64,000 nucleotides of DNA from Paenibacillus sp. FSL H8-0079 (GTDB taxonomy: Bacteria > Bacillota > Bacilli > Paenibacillales > Paenibacillaceae). Positions 1 to 7,897 of this stretch are shown piece after piece; the first letter of the stretch is position 1; every line of letters begins with the position of its first letter. The notes beneath the pieces are model-generated. The model had not been told where the DNA came from and did not search any database. It saw only the letters and a program-made list of their open reading frames with translations. A program made the translations under genes and the position numbers. Location: the NCBI RefSeq assembly GCF_037991315.1, contig NZ_CP150300.1, positions 558,001 to 622,000 of the forward strand, written 5' to 3'.

Positions 1-1
1 G

Positions 2-382
2 GATGGAAAACTAAGCGATGAAGAATTCGCAATTATTCGGACACATCCCGTGCAGGGAGAGAGCATTCTGCTCCAGATAGAACCCATTGATGCCATGGCT
101 GACTTTTTGCCTGGTGTACGATCCCATCATGAAAGATATGATGGCAAAGGGTATCCGGATGGAATGGCAGGTGATGAAATTCCACTATTTGGCCGCATCA
201 TTGCGGTAGCGGATGCTTTTGATGCCATGACGTCTGATCGACCGTATCGGAATGGGATGAGTCACGAGAAAGCGCTAACGATTTTGGAAGAAGGAAAAGG
301 GACCCAATGGGACCCCTATTTTGCAGGTTTGTTTATTGATGAATGGAGAAGACAACAGCATATGCAGAAACCGTCGAAGTGA
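2..382 (+). CDS. HD-GYP domain protein, C-terminal part (5' end outside window)
   Basis: The reading frame is open from base 2, so the gene begins upstream of the window; 126 codons plus stop remain. The visible part carries the second half of an HD-GYP domain: RTHPVQGE, then HHERYDGKGYP (the GYP signature), then DAFDAMTSDRPYR, the usual end of this domain. Family members are cyclic-di-GMP phosphodiesterases or related metal-dependent phosphohydrolases, often joined to sensory domains that would lie off the left edge. The stop codon falls inside a hairpin shared with the convergent PAP2-like gene. Substrate cannot be settled from the fragment. Confidence 0.9.
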   Translation, partial: DGKLSDEEFAIIRTHPVQGESILLQIEPIDAMADFLPGVRSHHERYDGKGYPDGMAGDEIPLFGRIIAVADAFDAMTSDRPYRNGMSHEKALTILEEGKGTQWDPYFAGLFIDEWRRQQHMQKPSK

Positions 383-420
383 GGGATCAGCTGATCCCCT
401 CTGTCCACTTCGATTCTTTT
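374..420. terminator. Bidirectional terminator between convergent HD-GYP and PAP2-like genes
   Basis: The arms TCGAAGTG (374-381) and CACTTCGA (406-413) enclose a perfect 16-nt palindrome GGGATCAGCTGATCCC (383-398) and are followed by TTCTTTT. The hairpin overlaps the last codons of both genes. It has T-rich tracts on the + side; function as a terminator is inferred from position and shape. Confidence 0.6.
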
Positions 421-1040
421 CTGCGTCTACGGTATAGAGCGAGGCCTGTTATGATGGTGAGAACGCATTCGCCGAGTATGACTGCGCCCAGAGCATCGTA
501 GATCACATGTTGTTTGATCATTAGCGTGGATACTATAATGGTTGCTGCCCCGGCGACCACCAAAATCTTGATGGGTTTACGGATGCTTGGAACCGAGAGA
601 ACGGCACGCATAACGAGATAAGAGTGAAGAGAATGAATACTTGGAAAACAATTAAAAGGGCGATCCTGGCTATAGAGCCATCCGAGAACAGATGCTCCAA
701 GGCCTGTACCTGTTAGTTCCGGGCGCGGTACCATGGTCTGAAAGTTGAAGTAGATCAGATAACAGATCCAGACGCAGATATTCATGGATAACAAGACGCG
801 GTAATACGTCAGGCGATCCTTGGCACACAGGTAAGCGAGCACACCGAATACAAATGGGTACCAGCCCAAATATGGAATGGACATGGCAGGTACATAGGGA
901 ATGATTCGGTCAAGCGAGGAATCAAGCACTACGAACCCACGTTCCGGACTATTAAGAATATCATAGAACAGCCCCATGACGGCCAAAGACAGCATTAAAC
1001 TTAGTGACAGCCAATAGGATTTGCTTTTTAACAATTGCAC
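387..1040 (-). CDS. PAP2-superfamily membrane phosphatase-like protein
   Basis: A membrane protein of about 217 residues with five or six hydrophobic segments. Two PAP2-like motifs are visible: FPSIHS in the middle (the PSxHS signature) and KQHVIYDALGA near the end (HxxxD, third motif). PAP2 proteins dephosphorylate lipid phosphates at the outer membrane face. The first, lysine/arginine motif is poorly preserved, so activity is not certain. I chose the GTG at 1040 because AAAGGAG lies 10 bases before it; the upstream ATGs at 1079 and 1064 have purine-rich sequence only one or two bases away, too close for a ribosome binding site. Single gene, convergent with the HD-GYP gene. Confidence 0.7.
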   Translation of the reverse strand: MQLLKSKSYWLSLSLMLSLAVMGLFYDILNSPERGFVVLDSSLDRIIPYVPAMSIPYLGWYPFVFGVLAYLCAKDRLTYYRVLLSMNICVWICYLIYFNFQTMVPRPELTGTGLGASVLGWLYSQDRPFNCFPSIHSLHSYLVMRAVLSVPSIRKPIKILVVAGAATIIVSTLMIKQHVIYDALGAVILGECVLTIITGLALYRRRRKESKWTEGIS

Positions 1041-1281
1041 AACACCTTTTCTCCTTTCATTCATGCTCCAGATGAACATGACCCCAGCAAATAACTAATT
1101 CAAATTTAAACAACAATATATTCTACTACGTCCAGCGCACAAATTGAATCCTGATTTGTGTATTTTTGTGTATTTTTTTGCCGAAGAAGGAATGCCGAAG
1201 TTTCAATGGGCATGATATGATAGAAACACATACGGACGAAGGTAATTTGGTCAGTAAAGTCGGGACAACAGGAGTGAGTGA

Positions 1282-2697
1282 ATGCAATTTTCAAAAATGT
1301 TCGTATTGAATATGGGGATGCTTATAACGATTGCCTATCTTGCTAGTGTGTTCTATAAATATATCGTAATACGTATCTCTTCCCGAATGAAGCAGATCAG
1401 TTCCGTATTTGTCCTTGTATTTGCGGGTTGGATCAGTACGGTTTTTGGCTTTCAACTCACCGATGAAGTGGTCTTTGATCTTCGTTATGTCCCTTTAATT
1501 GTAGCTGTTCTAACGTATAGACAACCCTATAGTGTGATCATCGTGGGTGTCGGGATTGGACTGTCGAGGCTGACTTTTGGCATCACGGATGCTACCGTAG
1601 CAGCGGTGATTAATATGTCTCTTCTTGGCCTGATATGTGCGGGTTTGAATATATGGATGAGACGCAGCAACTTTAGATTAATCAGTAAAGGCATATTAGT
1701 GATACTCATCGTCAACGTATCTAATAGTATAGGGATAGCTATTTTTGGGGTAATCCCGGCTACATATTTTTTCTCGCATATTATGCCATATACGCTTCCT
1801 ACAGGTATTGCGCTCAGTTTGATGTTTGCTTTCATTTTACGTGATTTTCAGAATGAACAAAATCGAATTTTGCTTATCCAGAGTACGAATCGTCTATTGT
1901 CTGTGCAAAAGGAAGAATTGCAGAAAGCCCAGATTGTACTGGAGGATCGAGCGAAGCAATTAATGATTGCCTCACAGTACAAATCCGAATTTCTGGCGAA
2001 TATGTCACATGAGCTGCGTACACCACTGAACAGTGTCATTAACTTCGCCCAGATGATCAGCGAGAACGCGGATACGATGGATCAGGAAGAGATTGTACGT
2101 TTTTCCACCATGATTGATCACTCCGGACAGGAACTGCTCACGCTCATTAACGATATTCTGGATCTGTCCAAAGTGGAAGCGGGACGGCTGGATATTGTAC
2201 TGGAAGATATCAGTGTGGCACAACTTACAGAAGATGCAATGAATCACTTTCAGCTGGTTGCCGAGAAAAAAGGTATTCAATTGCATATGAATAAGAAACC
2301 GGGACTGCCCGAGACACTCTGGTCTGATCCTCAGCGGGTTCAACAGATTTTGCGGAATCTGATGTCGAATGCCATCAAGTTCACTCACCGGGGGAGGGTT
2401 ACGCTGACCGTAAACACCAAGCAGATTAAGAATGCAGGTATTCAGAATCGATGGCTCGTTTTCTCTGTTCAGGACACAGGCATTGGTATTTCTGAGGACA
2501 AGCATCATTCCATATTTGAAGCATTTCAACAGGCAGATGGATCGATTAGCCGCAAGTTTGGCGGAACCGGACTCGGTCTTTCGATCAGTCGGGATCTGGC
2601 CAGATTACTGGGAGGATCGATTGAACTTGAGAGCGTTGAAGGCAAGGGAAGCACCTTCCATCTCTATCTTCCGTTGAACCGTGAAAAAATGAGTTGA
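1282..2697 (+). CDS. Sensor histidine kinase with LytS-type 5TM N-terminus
   Basis: 471 residues. Residues 1-190 hold five or six membrane segments; FDLRYVPLI and the following glycine-rich helix near 65-105 match the 5TMR-LYT sensor region of LytS/YhcK proteins. A short coiled coil (about 195-235) leads into a HisKA domain with SHELRTPLN (phospho-acceptor His243) and a complete HATPase domain (N box RNLMSNAIKFT, G1 DTGIGI, G2 GGTGLGLSI). No receiver domain follows and no response regulator gene is next to it, so this looks like an orphan kinase or one that signals to a distant regulator. GGAGTGA before the ATG supports the start. Signal unknown. Confidence 0.9.
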   Translation: MQFSKMFVLNMGMLITIAYLASVFYKYIVIRISSRMKQISSVFVLVFAGWISTVFGFQLTDEVVFDLRYVPLIVAVLTYRQPYSVIIVGVGIGLSRLTFGITDATVAAVINMSLLGLICAGLNIWMRRSNFRLISKGILVILIVNVSNSIGIAIFGVIPATYFFSHIMPYTLPTGIALSLMFAFILRDFQNEQNRILLIQSTNRLLSVQKEELQKAQIVLEDRAKQLMIASQYKSEFLANMSHELRTPLNSVINFAQMISENADTMDQEEIVRFSTMIDHSGQELLTLINDILDLSKVEAGRLDIVLEDISVAQLTEDAMNHFQLVAEKKGIQLHMNKKPGLPETLWSDPQRVQQILRNLMSNAIKFTHRGRVTLTVNTKQIKNAGIQNRWLVFSVQDTGIGISEDKHHSIFEAFQQADGSISRKFGGTGLGLSISRDLARLLGGSIELESVEGKGSTFHLYLPLNREKMS

Positions 2698-2851
2698 CAA
2701 CCTTCGCGCCGTGAGTAGAATTTGGGGTGACAACTAGCATCGACCGGCTTTCAAGACCCGGTCTAAGGAGTGTATCCCCATACAGAAGACGGTCAACGTT
2801 AACCCTCCCCCGTTAGCAAGCAAGCCACGGCGCAAGGGTTCGACACAACGC

Positions 2852-4063
2852 ATGAATTTATCGATTGCAACATGGGAGGGTGTACCGGCAATTATTTTAC
2901 AGACATTGCTGGGAGGCCCGTTTTTAACCGGGTTTCTGCTGTATCTTGGGGCCGGGTCGAGACATATCGGCTTTGTGCTCGCGATTACCACGTTCGTGAA
3001 TATTGCCCAGATCGGAGCGGCTTACTGGATGCAGCGTATTCGCAGCCGAAAACGCATGCTGCTGCTGTTTGTGGGCACACATCGTATCTTATGGAGTGCG
3101 ACGGGACTGATCCCGTTTATATTTGCCAAAGAGTGGTGGGTAAGCGTATATATTGGCGTGTATACGGTTGCTTTTATATCGAATACCATTGGCGGCATGA
3201 TCTGGACTTCACTCATTGGCGACATCGTACCTGCCAAGGTGAGAGGGCGTTATTTCGGAATTCGAAATACGATTCTGAATGCACTTGGAAGCGTATGCTT
3301 ATTCGCAGGCGGTATTGTTTTGGACCGTTACCCCGGAGAAATGGGTTTTTTGATCCTGTTTATTCCGGTTTGGATCTGTGCCATTGCCAATACAGTCATC
3401 TATTTCTTCTATCCCGATGTACCCTTTGAACGTTCTACCGAAAAGGTTTTCTGGCGGATGTTTATCAAGCCGTTCCAGGATCGTTCTTTCCTGAAAGCAA
3501 CGCTGTTCCTGGCTTCCTGGTTATTGATCCAGACCTTGATTGTTCCGCTTTATTCCTATGTGATGTTGGATCTATTGAACATCAATTATCAGACCGTATC
3601 CCTGATCACGGTAGTCCAGACACTGGTTATGATGGTCGGTTTCTATGTCTGGGGCAATCTGAACGCCAGATTCAGCAACAAAACCTTGTTATTTTGGACA
3701 TTGCCTGTTATTGCACTATCCTGTCTGTCGTGGGGGTTAATGTCGTTCATGCCCGTATTGATCGCGCTCTTTCTATCTCATATCTTCCTTGGGATCGGTG
3801 TAGGTGGATTCAATCAGCTGGCATTTAACTTTACGATCGGAGATACACCCAAAAGTGAAAGACCGATGTTTGTTGCCGTGTATTCGGCGCTGACCGGAGT
3901 AACCTCTTTTGCTGGGCCTCTGATGGGTGGCTGGTTGTATGAAAAGATGGAAACCTGGTCCGATGCACTGGCCTGGATCTCTGCCTACGGATTTCAGGTG
4001 GGCGTTGGTGTCGTGATGCTGATTCTTACATTTACCCTTGGACGTCGTGTGCTGTTAAAATAG
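2852..4063 (+). CDS. Major facilitator superfamily transporter
   Basis: At least 403 residues, with about 12 hydrophobic segments and a short positively charged loop (QRIRSRKRM) between early helices, as in MFS permeases. WTSLIGDIVPAKVRGRYFG in the cytoplasmic loop is characteristic of a Bacillales MFS group without assigned substrate. The ATG used here has no ribosome binding site. The frame is open upstream to a TAG at 2735, contains no ATG, GTG or TTG, and has TAAGGAG (2764-2770) nine bases before an ATA at 2780; a 24-residue basic, proline-rich N-terminal extension from that ATA is possible. Efflux role is only a guess. Confidence 0.85.
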   Translation: MNLSIATWEGVPAIILQTLLGGPFLTGFLLYLGAGSRHIGFVLAITTFVNIAQIGAAYWMQRIRSRKRMLLLFVGTHRILWSATGLIPFIFAKEWWVSVYIGVYTVAFISNTIGGMIWTSLIGDIVPAKVRGRYFGIRNTILNALGSVCLFAGGIVLDRYPGEMGFLILFIPVWICAIANTVIYFFYPDVPFERSTEKVFWRMFIKPFQDRSFLKATLFLASWLLIQTLIVPLYSYVMLDLLNINYQTVSLITVVQTLVMMVGFYVWGNLNARFSNKTLLFWTLPVIALSCLSWGLMSFMPVLIALFLSHIFLGIGVGGFNQLAFNFTIGDTPKSERPMFVAVYSALTGVTSFAGPLMGGWLYEKMETWSDALAWISAYGFQVGVGVVMLILTFTLGRRVLLK

Positions 4064-4072
4064 ATATTGAAT

Positions 4073-4223
4073 ATTTACACGGGCACTTCGATGACAGAAC
4101 AACCTTCCGATCGCTGTTATCCCCAGATTTTTTTGATTCCTTTTAGAAAAGGGAAAATCCGGGGATAAAGGCGAACGCTTCGCTTCTTCAGGTTATTTCT
4201 GTCCTCTCCGTTATCGTGTAAAT
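4073..4223 (+). repeat. Structured intergenic repeat element, copy 1
   Basis: A 151-bp element bounded by the 8-bp inverted ends ATTTACAC (4073-4080) and GTGTAAAT (4216-4223). Inside, GACAGAACAACCT and AGGTTATTTCTGTC form an outer stem. Two sequence blocks, CGATCGCTGTT (4108-4118) and AAAGGCGAACGCTTCGCTTC (from 4167), flank a 48-nt hairpin closed by ATCCCC/GGGGAT. The same blocks occur in two more copies at 13.2-13.7 kb with different stems. Function unknown; structured RNA, transcript-processing signal or MITE-like DNA are all possible. Confidence 0.75.
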
Positions 4224-4266
4224 GATTAGGTTGATCATAAAAAGATGGCGAAGTGGAGGGATGTAT

Positions 4267-4947
4267 TTGAATCGTCTCGAACGGAAAGCCATGGTGATTG
4301 GAGCCACCGGGCTTGTAGGCGAATTACTGGTTCATAATCTGCTGGAGCACTCGGCATACAGCCTGGTTCGCGTTCTAGTTAGACGTCCGCTTAAGCTGCA
4401 ACATCCCAAACTGGAACAGCATGTGGTGGATTGGGAACAGCTGGAGAGCCAAGACCATTTATTTGACGGAATCGATGACCTGTACTGTTGTTTGGGGACA
4501 ACGATCAAAAAAGCAGGCAGTCAGGAAAATTTCCGCCAGGTGGATTACCATTACCCGGTTCGTGCAGCTACACTTGCGAAGCAGCATGAAGTACCACAGA
4601 TGCTTGTGATCTCCTCTATGGGAGCGAGCGCAGGTTCCCGTGTCTTTTACAGTCGGACCAAGGGGGAAATGGAGGATGCGCTGTCCAATCTCGGTTTTCA
4701 GTCATTGCATATCTTCCGCCCTTCTTTAATCCTGGGAGATCGAAACGAGAAGCGGTTCGGTGAGCAGATGGCTGCCCATGCCATGAAGTTTCTGGATCGC
4801 TGGATGAAAGGCAGAGCGGATAAATATCGGGCGGTTCACGCCGCAACCATTGCCCATGCCATGACGAATATTGCGCTGGTGCAAACCAAGGGAAACCATG
4901 TGTATCCGAATGATGTCATTCATGTTCTTGGTGCGGACGAGGGTTAA
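4267..4947 (+). CDS. NAD(P)-binding Rossmann-fold protein (HTATIP2/SDR-like)
   Basis: About 226 residues of an atypical short-chain dehydrogenase type. VIGATGLVGELL is the glycine-rich nucleotide-binding loop, VRVLVRRPLKL follows the second strand, DLYCCLGTTIKKAG matches the HTATIP2-like YdfG/YbjT group, and SSMGASAGSRVFYSRTKGEME contains the serine and YxxxK-like region (YSRTKGEME). Reaction unknown. I prefer the TTG at 4267: GGAGGG ends six bases before it, whereas it abuts the ATG at 4261, and the ATG at 4222 lies inside the end of the upstream repeat element. Single gene with no obvious partner. Confidence 0.75.
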   Translation: MNRLERKAMVIGATGLVGELLVHNLLEHSAYSLVRVLVRRPLKLQHPKLEQHVVDWEQLESQDHLFDGIDDLYCCLGTTIKKAGSQENFRQVDYHYPVRAATLAKQHEVPQMLVISSMGASAGSRVFYSRTKGEMEDALSNLGFQSLHIFRPSLILGDRNEKRFGEQMAAHAMKFLDRWMKGRADKYRAVHAATIAHAMTNIALVQTKGNHVYPNDVIHVLGADEG

Positions 4948-5013
4948 GAAACTTTGAACGAGCTGTTTGCTTCATGTGGCTAGGGAGGAGCGTTTCTCGC
5001 TTGAGGTAGATCG

Positions 5014-5022
5014 TGGTATAAT
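5014..5022 (+). promoter_or_regulatory. Extended -10 promoter for ridA
   Basis: TGGTATAAT is a perfect extended -10 (TGnTATAAT); the -35 region is weak. It lies about 70 bases before the ridA start with no gene in between. Assignment by pattern only. Confidence 0.5.
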
Positions 5023-5094
5023 AGGCAACAAAAATGAGTTCGAACCCTGACTCCTTAAGGTAGCAGGATAACGAACATGAAGGAGAACTCGTCC

Positions 5095-5469
5095 ATGAAA
5101 AAACCAATCTCTACCGATCAGGCGCCAGGCGCCATTGGTCCATACAGTCAAGCCGTTGATGCAGGCGATTTCATCTACACTTCCGGACAACTCGGCCTGA
5201 ATCCCCAAACGGGAGAATTCGGTGCAGATGTACAGGAGCAGACGCGTCTGTCCTTGAGTAATGTGAAGGCTATTCTTGAAGCAGCAGGCACAAGTATGGA
5301 TAAAATCGTGAAAACGACGGTGTTCCTAAAAGACATGAACGACTTCGTTCCTGTGAATGAAGTGTATAGCACGTTCTTCGAACAGCCTTATCCTGCACGT
5401 AGTGCAGTGGAAGTTGCTCGTTTGCCAAAAGATGCACTGGTGGAGATTGAAGTTATTGCCCTGAAATAG
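5095..5469 (+). CDS. ridA: RidA family enamine/imine deaminase
   Basis: 124 residues, the normal length of RidA (YjgF/YabJ). These trimeric cytosolic proteins hydrolyse reactive 2-aminoacrylate and related imines made by pyridoxal enzymes. Visible family features are AIGPYSQAV near the N-terminus, the GQLGLNP strand, the helix EAAGTSMDKIVKTTVFLKDMNDF, and PARSAVEVARLPKDALVEIE with the conserved Arg and Glu of the active site. AAGGAG nine bases upstream selects the ATG at 5095 and not the earlier ATG at 5077, which overlaps that site. A terminator follows directly, so it is monocistronic. Confidence 0.92.
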   Translation: MKKPISTDQAPGAIGPYSQAVDAGDFIYTSGQLGLNPQTGEFGADVQEQTRLSLSNVKAILEAAGTSMDKIVKTTVFLKDMNDFVPVNEVYSTFFEQPYPARSAVEVARLPKDALVEIEVIALK

Positions 5470-5497
5470 GACAACCTTCATTCGCTCCGGTATACAT

Positions 5498-5538
5498 AAA
5501 AAGCCGATTTCAGGTCGAATGACCAGAATCGGCTTTTT
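5498..5538. terminator. Bidirectional terminator after ridA
   Basis: AAAAAGCCGATT pairs with AATCGGCTTTTT around an 18-nt interior; A and T tracts on both sides suit both ridA (+) and the convergent TspO-like gene (-). Confidence 0.85.
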
Positions 5539-5582
5539 GCATTTTTGCGTTATATTTAAGCGTTATATATGATGGAAACTAC

Positions 5583-6341
5583 TCAATCACGATCCTGATT
5601 ACGGGCGAAGAACAACCATACCGCGTAGATGGCCAGTACGATCGCAATGATGATTGCCGTATAATATACGGAAGTGACATCCTTTTGTTTAAGTGCAATG
5701 GCGATATACGCCCATGTGAATACAAGTGGGTACACGCTATCCCGATAACGGAAGCTAACGAGAACAGCCAGCACCATACCGACAATCAGCATGATGATCG
5801 TCCAGGTCGGTTCGCTGATACCAAAACCATCCCAGCCTATTTTATATAACAGCACCGCTGCATTGACAATCGTTGCCACGCTAATCCATCCGAGATAGAT
5901 GCTGAATGGCAGCTTCACAAGCCAGATCTCAGCAGTGGTCGGAACAGTAATGGTGCGTGTTTTTACATACAGCATGATCAGGCACAACAGAAGCAGTACA
6001 ATAATCAGTAAAGCGAGACCGGTCTGCAGATTTTGAAAAGCAAAAATCCACGCTACATTGAAGGCACAGCTTGCCAGAAACCAATATCCGAGACGGGTAA
6101 TCGAATCCCTTTTCCAGGAAGCGGGTACGAACTGATAGATCACAAATCCTGCAAGCAGCAGGTAGATCAGACCCCATATAGAGAAGGCATAGCCTGAAGG
6201 TGTGAGCAGCACAGGGTACATATCCGATACTTCTTTGTTGGTCTTGCCTCCGATTGGCAGAGCGTTGGAAAGGTAGTTCACGATAATTACAGCGATAAAA
6301 CCAATGGCGTTTAACCACTTGTACGGATTGTTACGTGACAT
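5583..6341 (-). CDS. TspO/MBR-related (tryptophan-rich sensory protein-like) membrane protein
   Basis: 252 residues with about seven hydrophobic segments. The N-terminal pattern (LPIGGKTNKEVSD, then TPSGYAFSIWGLIY) and the repeated aromatic-rich helices (FAFQN, W-rich loops) fit a Bacillales group usually annotated tryptophan-rich sensory protein, a distant relative of TspO/MBR with extra helices. Function in these bacteria is not established. The longer frame could start at 6533, but AAGGAGG lies eight bases before the ATG at 6341 and the extension is not hydrophobic or conserved-looking, so 6341 is chosen. Monocistronic, convergent with ridA. Confidence 0.8.
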   Translation of the reverse strand: MSRNNPYKWLNAIGFIAVIIVNYLSNALPIGGKTNKEVSDMYPVLLTPSGYAFSIWGLIYLLLAGFVIYQFVPASWKRDSITRLGYWFLASCAFNVAWIFAFQNLQTGLALLIIVLLLLCLIMLYVKTRTITVPTTAEIWLVKLPFSIYLGWISVATIVNAAVLLYKIGWDGFGISEPTWTIIMLIVGMVLAVLVSFRYRDSVYPLVFTWAYIAIALKQKDVTSVYYTAIIIAIVLAIYAVWLFFARNQDRD

Positions 6342-6573
6342 TGAGTTTCCTCCTTGGTTTAACGAAATGAATGAACCACGGGTCAGTCTACAATGAATAT
6401 ACCCAGTTCTTGCACATTCTAATAACAGCCGCAAAAAATTCACAAGATGATCTTTCAAACTCTTGTGTGCTGCGGCTACGTTGGAATGGTACTCTGTCCC
6501 AATGTACGCGAAACGTAGCAGGAATATGTCCACATGATATTATGCCCCAAATGTCCAACGTAGGAGGATAAGA

Positions 6574-7536
6574 ATGCTTTCAAGAGAGACGATGGAGAAA
6601 CAGCAGACTTGGTTCTATGTAGTTGCACTATTCGTAGGAGCAGCGATAGGACTAAGCAGTTCGGCATGGGGGAATATTTTGCACTACACCGTGTCTCCGG
6701 TACTTGCCATTTTGTTATATAGCATGTTCGTACAGATTCCCTTTTTACAGTTAAAAGAATCCTGGTCCAACATGCGATTTATGGGCGCGTTACTGGTAGC
6801 TAATTTTGTCGTTGTACCTGTAGTCGTATGGTTGCTTACACTGGTCTTTCCACAATCACCTGGCGTTCTGATCGGAGTCTATCTGGTACTGCTAACGCCC
6901 TGTATTGATTACGTCATTGTGTTCACGCAGCTCGGCAGGGGCAATGAGAAACTGATGCTCGCCGCTACACCTCTTCTGTTTGTTATACAAATGATTCTGT
7001 TGCCGGTTTATTTATGGCTATTGATGGGTGCTGAGGTAGCACAGGTCATGCAGGTTGGGCCGTTCGTGGAGGCTTTTCTGTTCCTGATCGTTATTCCACT
7101 GCTGCTCGCTGTCGTTACACAAGTCTTCTCAAAAGGTAAAGCGAGCGGGGAGCGTGTCATGAACGCAACGGCATGGCTCCCGGTTCCGATGATGGCACTC
7201 GCACTGCTCGTGGTTGTCGCCTCCCAGATTGGCAAAGTCTACAATGATATAGCGATCATCGTGAACGTGATCCCGATCTATGTTGCTTTTATGATTATTA
7301 TGCCTTGGATATCTCGGATCATTGCCAAGCAGTTTCGATTGAATACAGGTGCGGGGCGGGCGTTGATCTTCAGTTCAGCCACACGGAATTCGCTGGTTGT
7401 TCTGCCGTTAGCGCTGGCACTCCCGCCAGAATGGGCAACCATAGCTGCGGCTGTTATCGTTACTCAGACGATGGTGGAGCTTGCAGGAGAGCTAATCTAC
7501 ATTCGGCTTGTACCTGCGGTAATTTTGCGCGATTGA
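6574..7536 (+). CDS. ACR3/bile-acid:sodium symporter (BASS) superfamily transporter
   Basis: 320 residues, about ten transmembrane segments. LLTPCIDYVIVFTQLGRG occupies the place of the conserved cysteine motif (PCTAMVFVW) of ACR3 arsenite exporters, and SSATRNSLVVLPLALALP resembles the second conserved motif of that family. Proteins like this are often called arsenic resistance protein, but no arsR, arsC or other ars gene is nearby, so the substrate could be arsenite or an organic anion. GGAGG seven bases before the ATG supports the start. It is followed closely by a small membrane-protein gene. Confidence 0.8.
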   Translation: MLSRETMEKQQTWFYVVALFVGAAIGLSSSAWGNILHYTVSPVLAILLYSMFVQIPFLQLKESWSNMRFMGALLVANFVVVPVVVWLLTLVFPQSPGVLIGVYLVLLTPCIDYVIVFTQLGRGNEKLMLAATPLLFVIQMILLPVYLWLLMGAEVAQVMQVGPFVEAFLFLIVIPLLLAVVTQVFSKGKASGERVMNATAWLPVPMMALALLVVVASQIGKVYNDIAIIVNVIPIYVAFMIIMPWISRIIAKQFRLNTGAGRALIFSSATRNSLVVLPLALALPPEWATIAAAVIVTQTMVELAGELIYIRLVPAVILRD

Positions 7537-7611
7537 TGAGCCGACTAGGACGTGTCTATGTTATGATCTAATATAATTAATAAAACCATTTTTGGTAAAT
7601 CAAAGGGGGAG

Positions 7612-7806
7612 ATGAGAGTTCTTACTTATCGGAAGATCATGTTCTACCTGGATATTGCACTGGTTCCGTTCATTGTTGTCTTTTTTCCCATAGCAGCTCA
7701 TACAACGGGAAATAAAGTTTATTATCTCTACTTGGGTATAGCTGTAGCCGCAATCTTTCGGATCGTATTCTATCTTAGAAAAGAAAGAGCCAACAAATCG
7801 TCATGA
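7612..7806 (+). CDS. Small two-helix membrane protein, unknown function
   Basis: 64 residues with two hydrophobic helices (about 10-28 and 37-54) and a basic C-terminus (YLRKERANKSS). AAAGGGGG lies three bases before the ATG. It sits 75 bases after the transporter gene and 28 bases before a strong terminator, which supports it as a real gene, perhaps co-transcribed with the transporter. No family recognised. Confidence 0.6.
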   Translation: MRVLTYRKIMFYLDIALVPFIVVFFPIAAHTTGNKVYYLYLGIAVAAIFRIVFYLRKERANKSS

Positions 7807-7833
7807 TATAGGCTATTTTCTGTAAAAGTAAAA

Positions 7834-7880
7834 TTAAAAAGAGTACTTCCGATGGGCCATGCCGGGAGTACTCTTTTTAA
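7834..7880. terminator. Bidirectional terminator
   Basis: TTAAAAAGAGTACT pairs with AGTACTCTTTTTAA across a GC-rich loop; it separates the small membrane-protein gene (+) from the convergent yesN-like gene (-). Confidence 0.85.
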
Positions 7881-7897
7881 TTCGGATCAGGTACTCG

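Noticed and set aside
1106..1294. 62-residue minus-strand frame before the LytS-type kinase
   Set aside because: Overlaps the kinase start and its leader, no ribosome binding site, no recognisable sequence.
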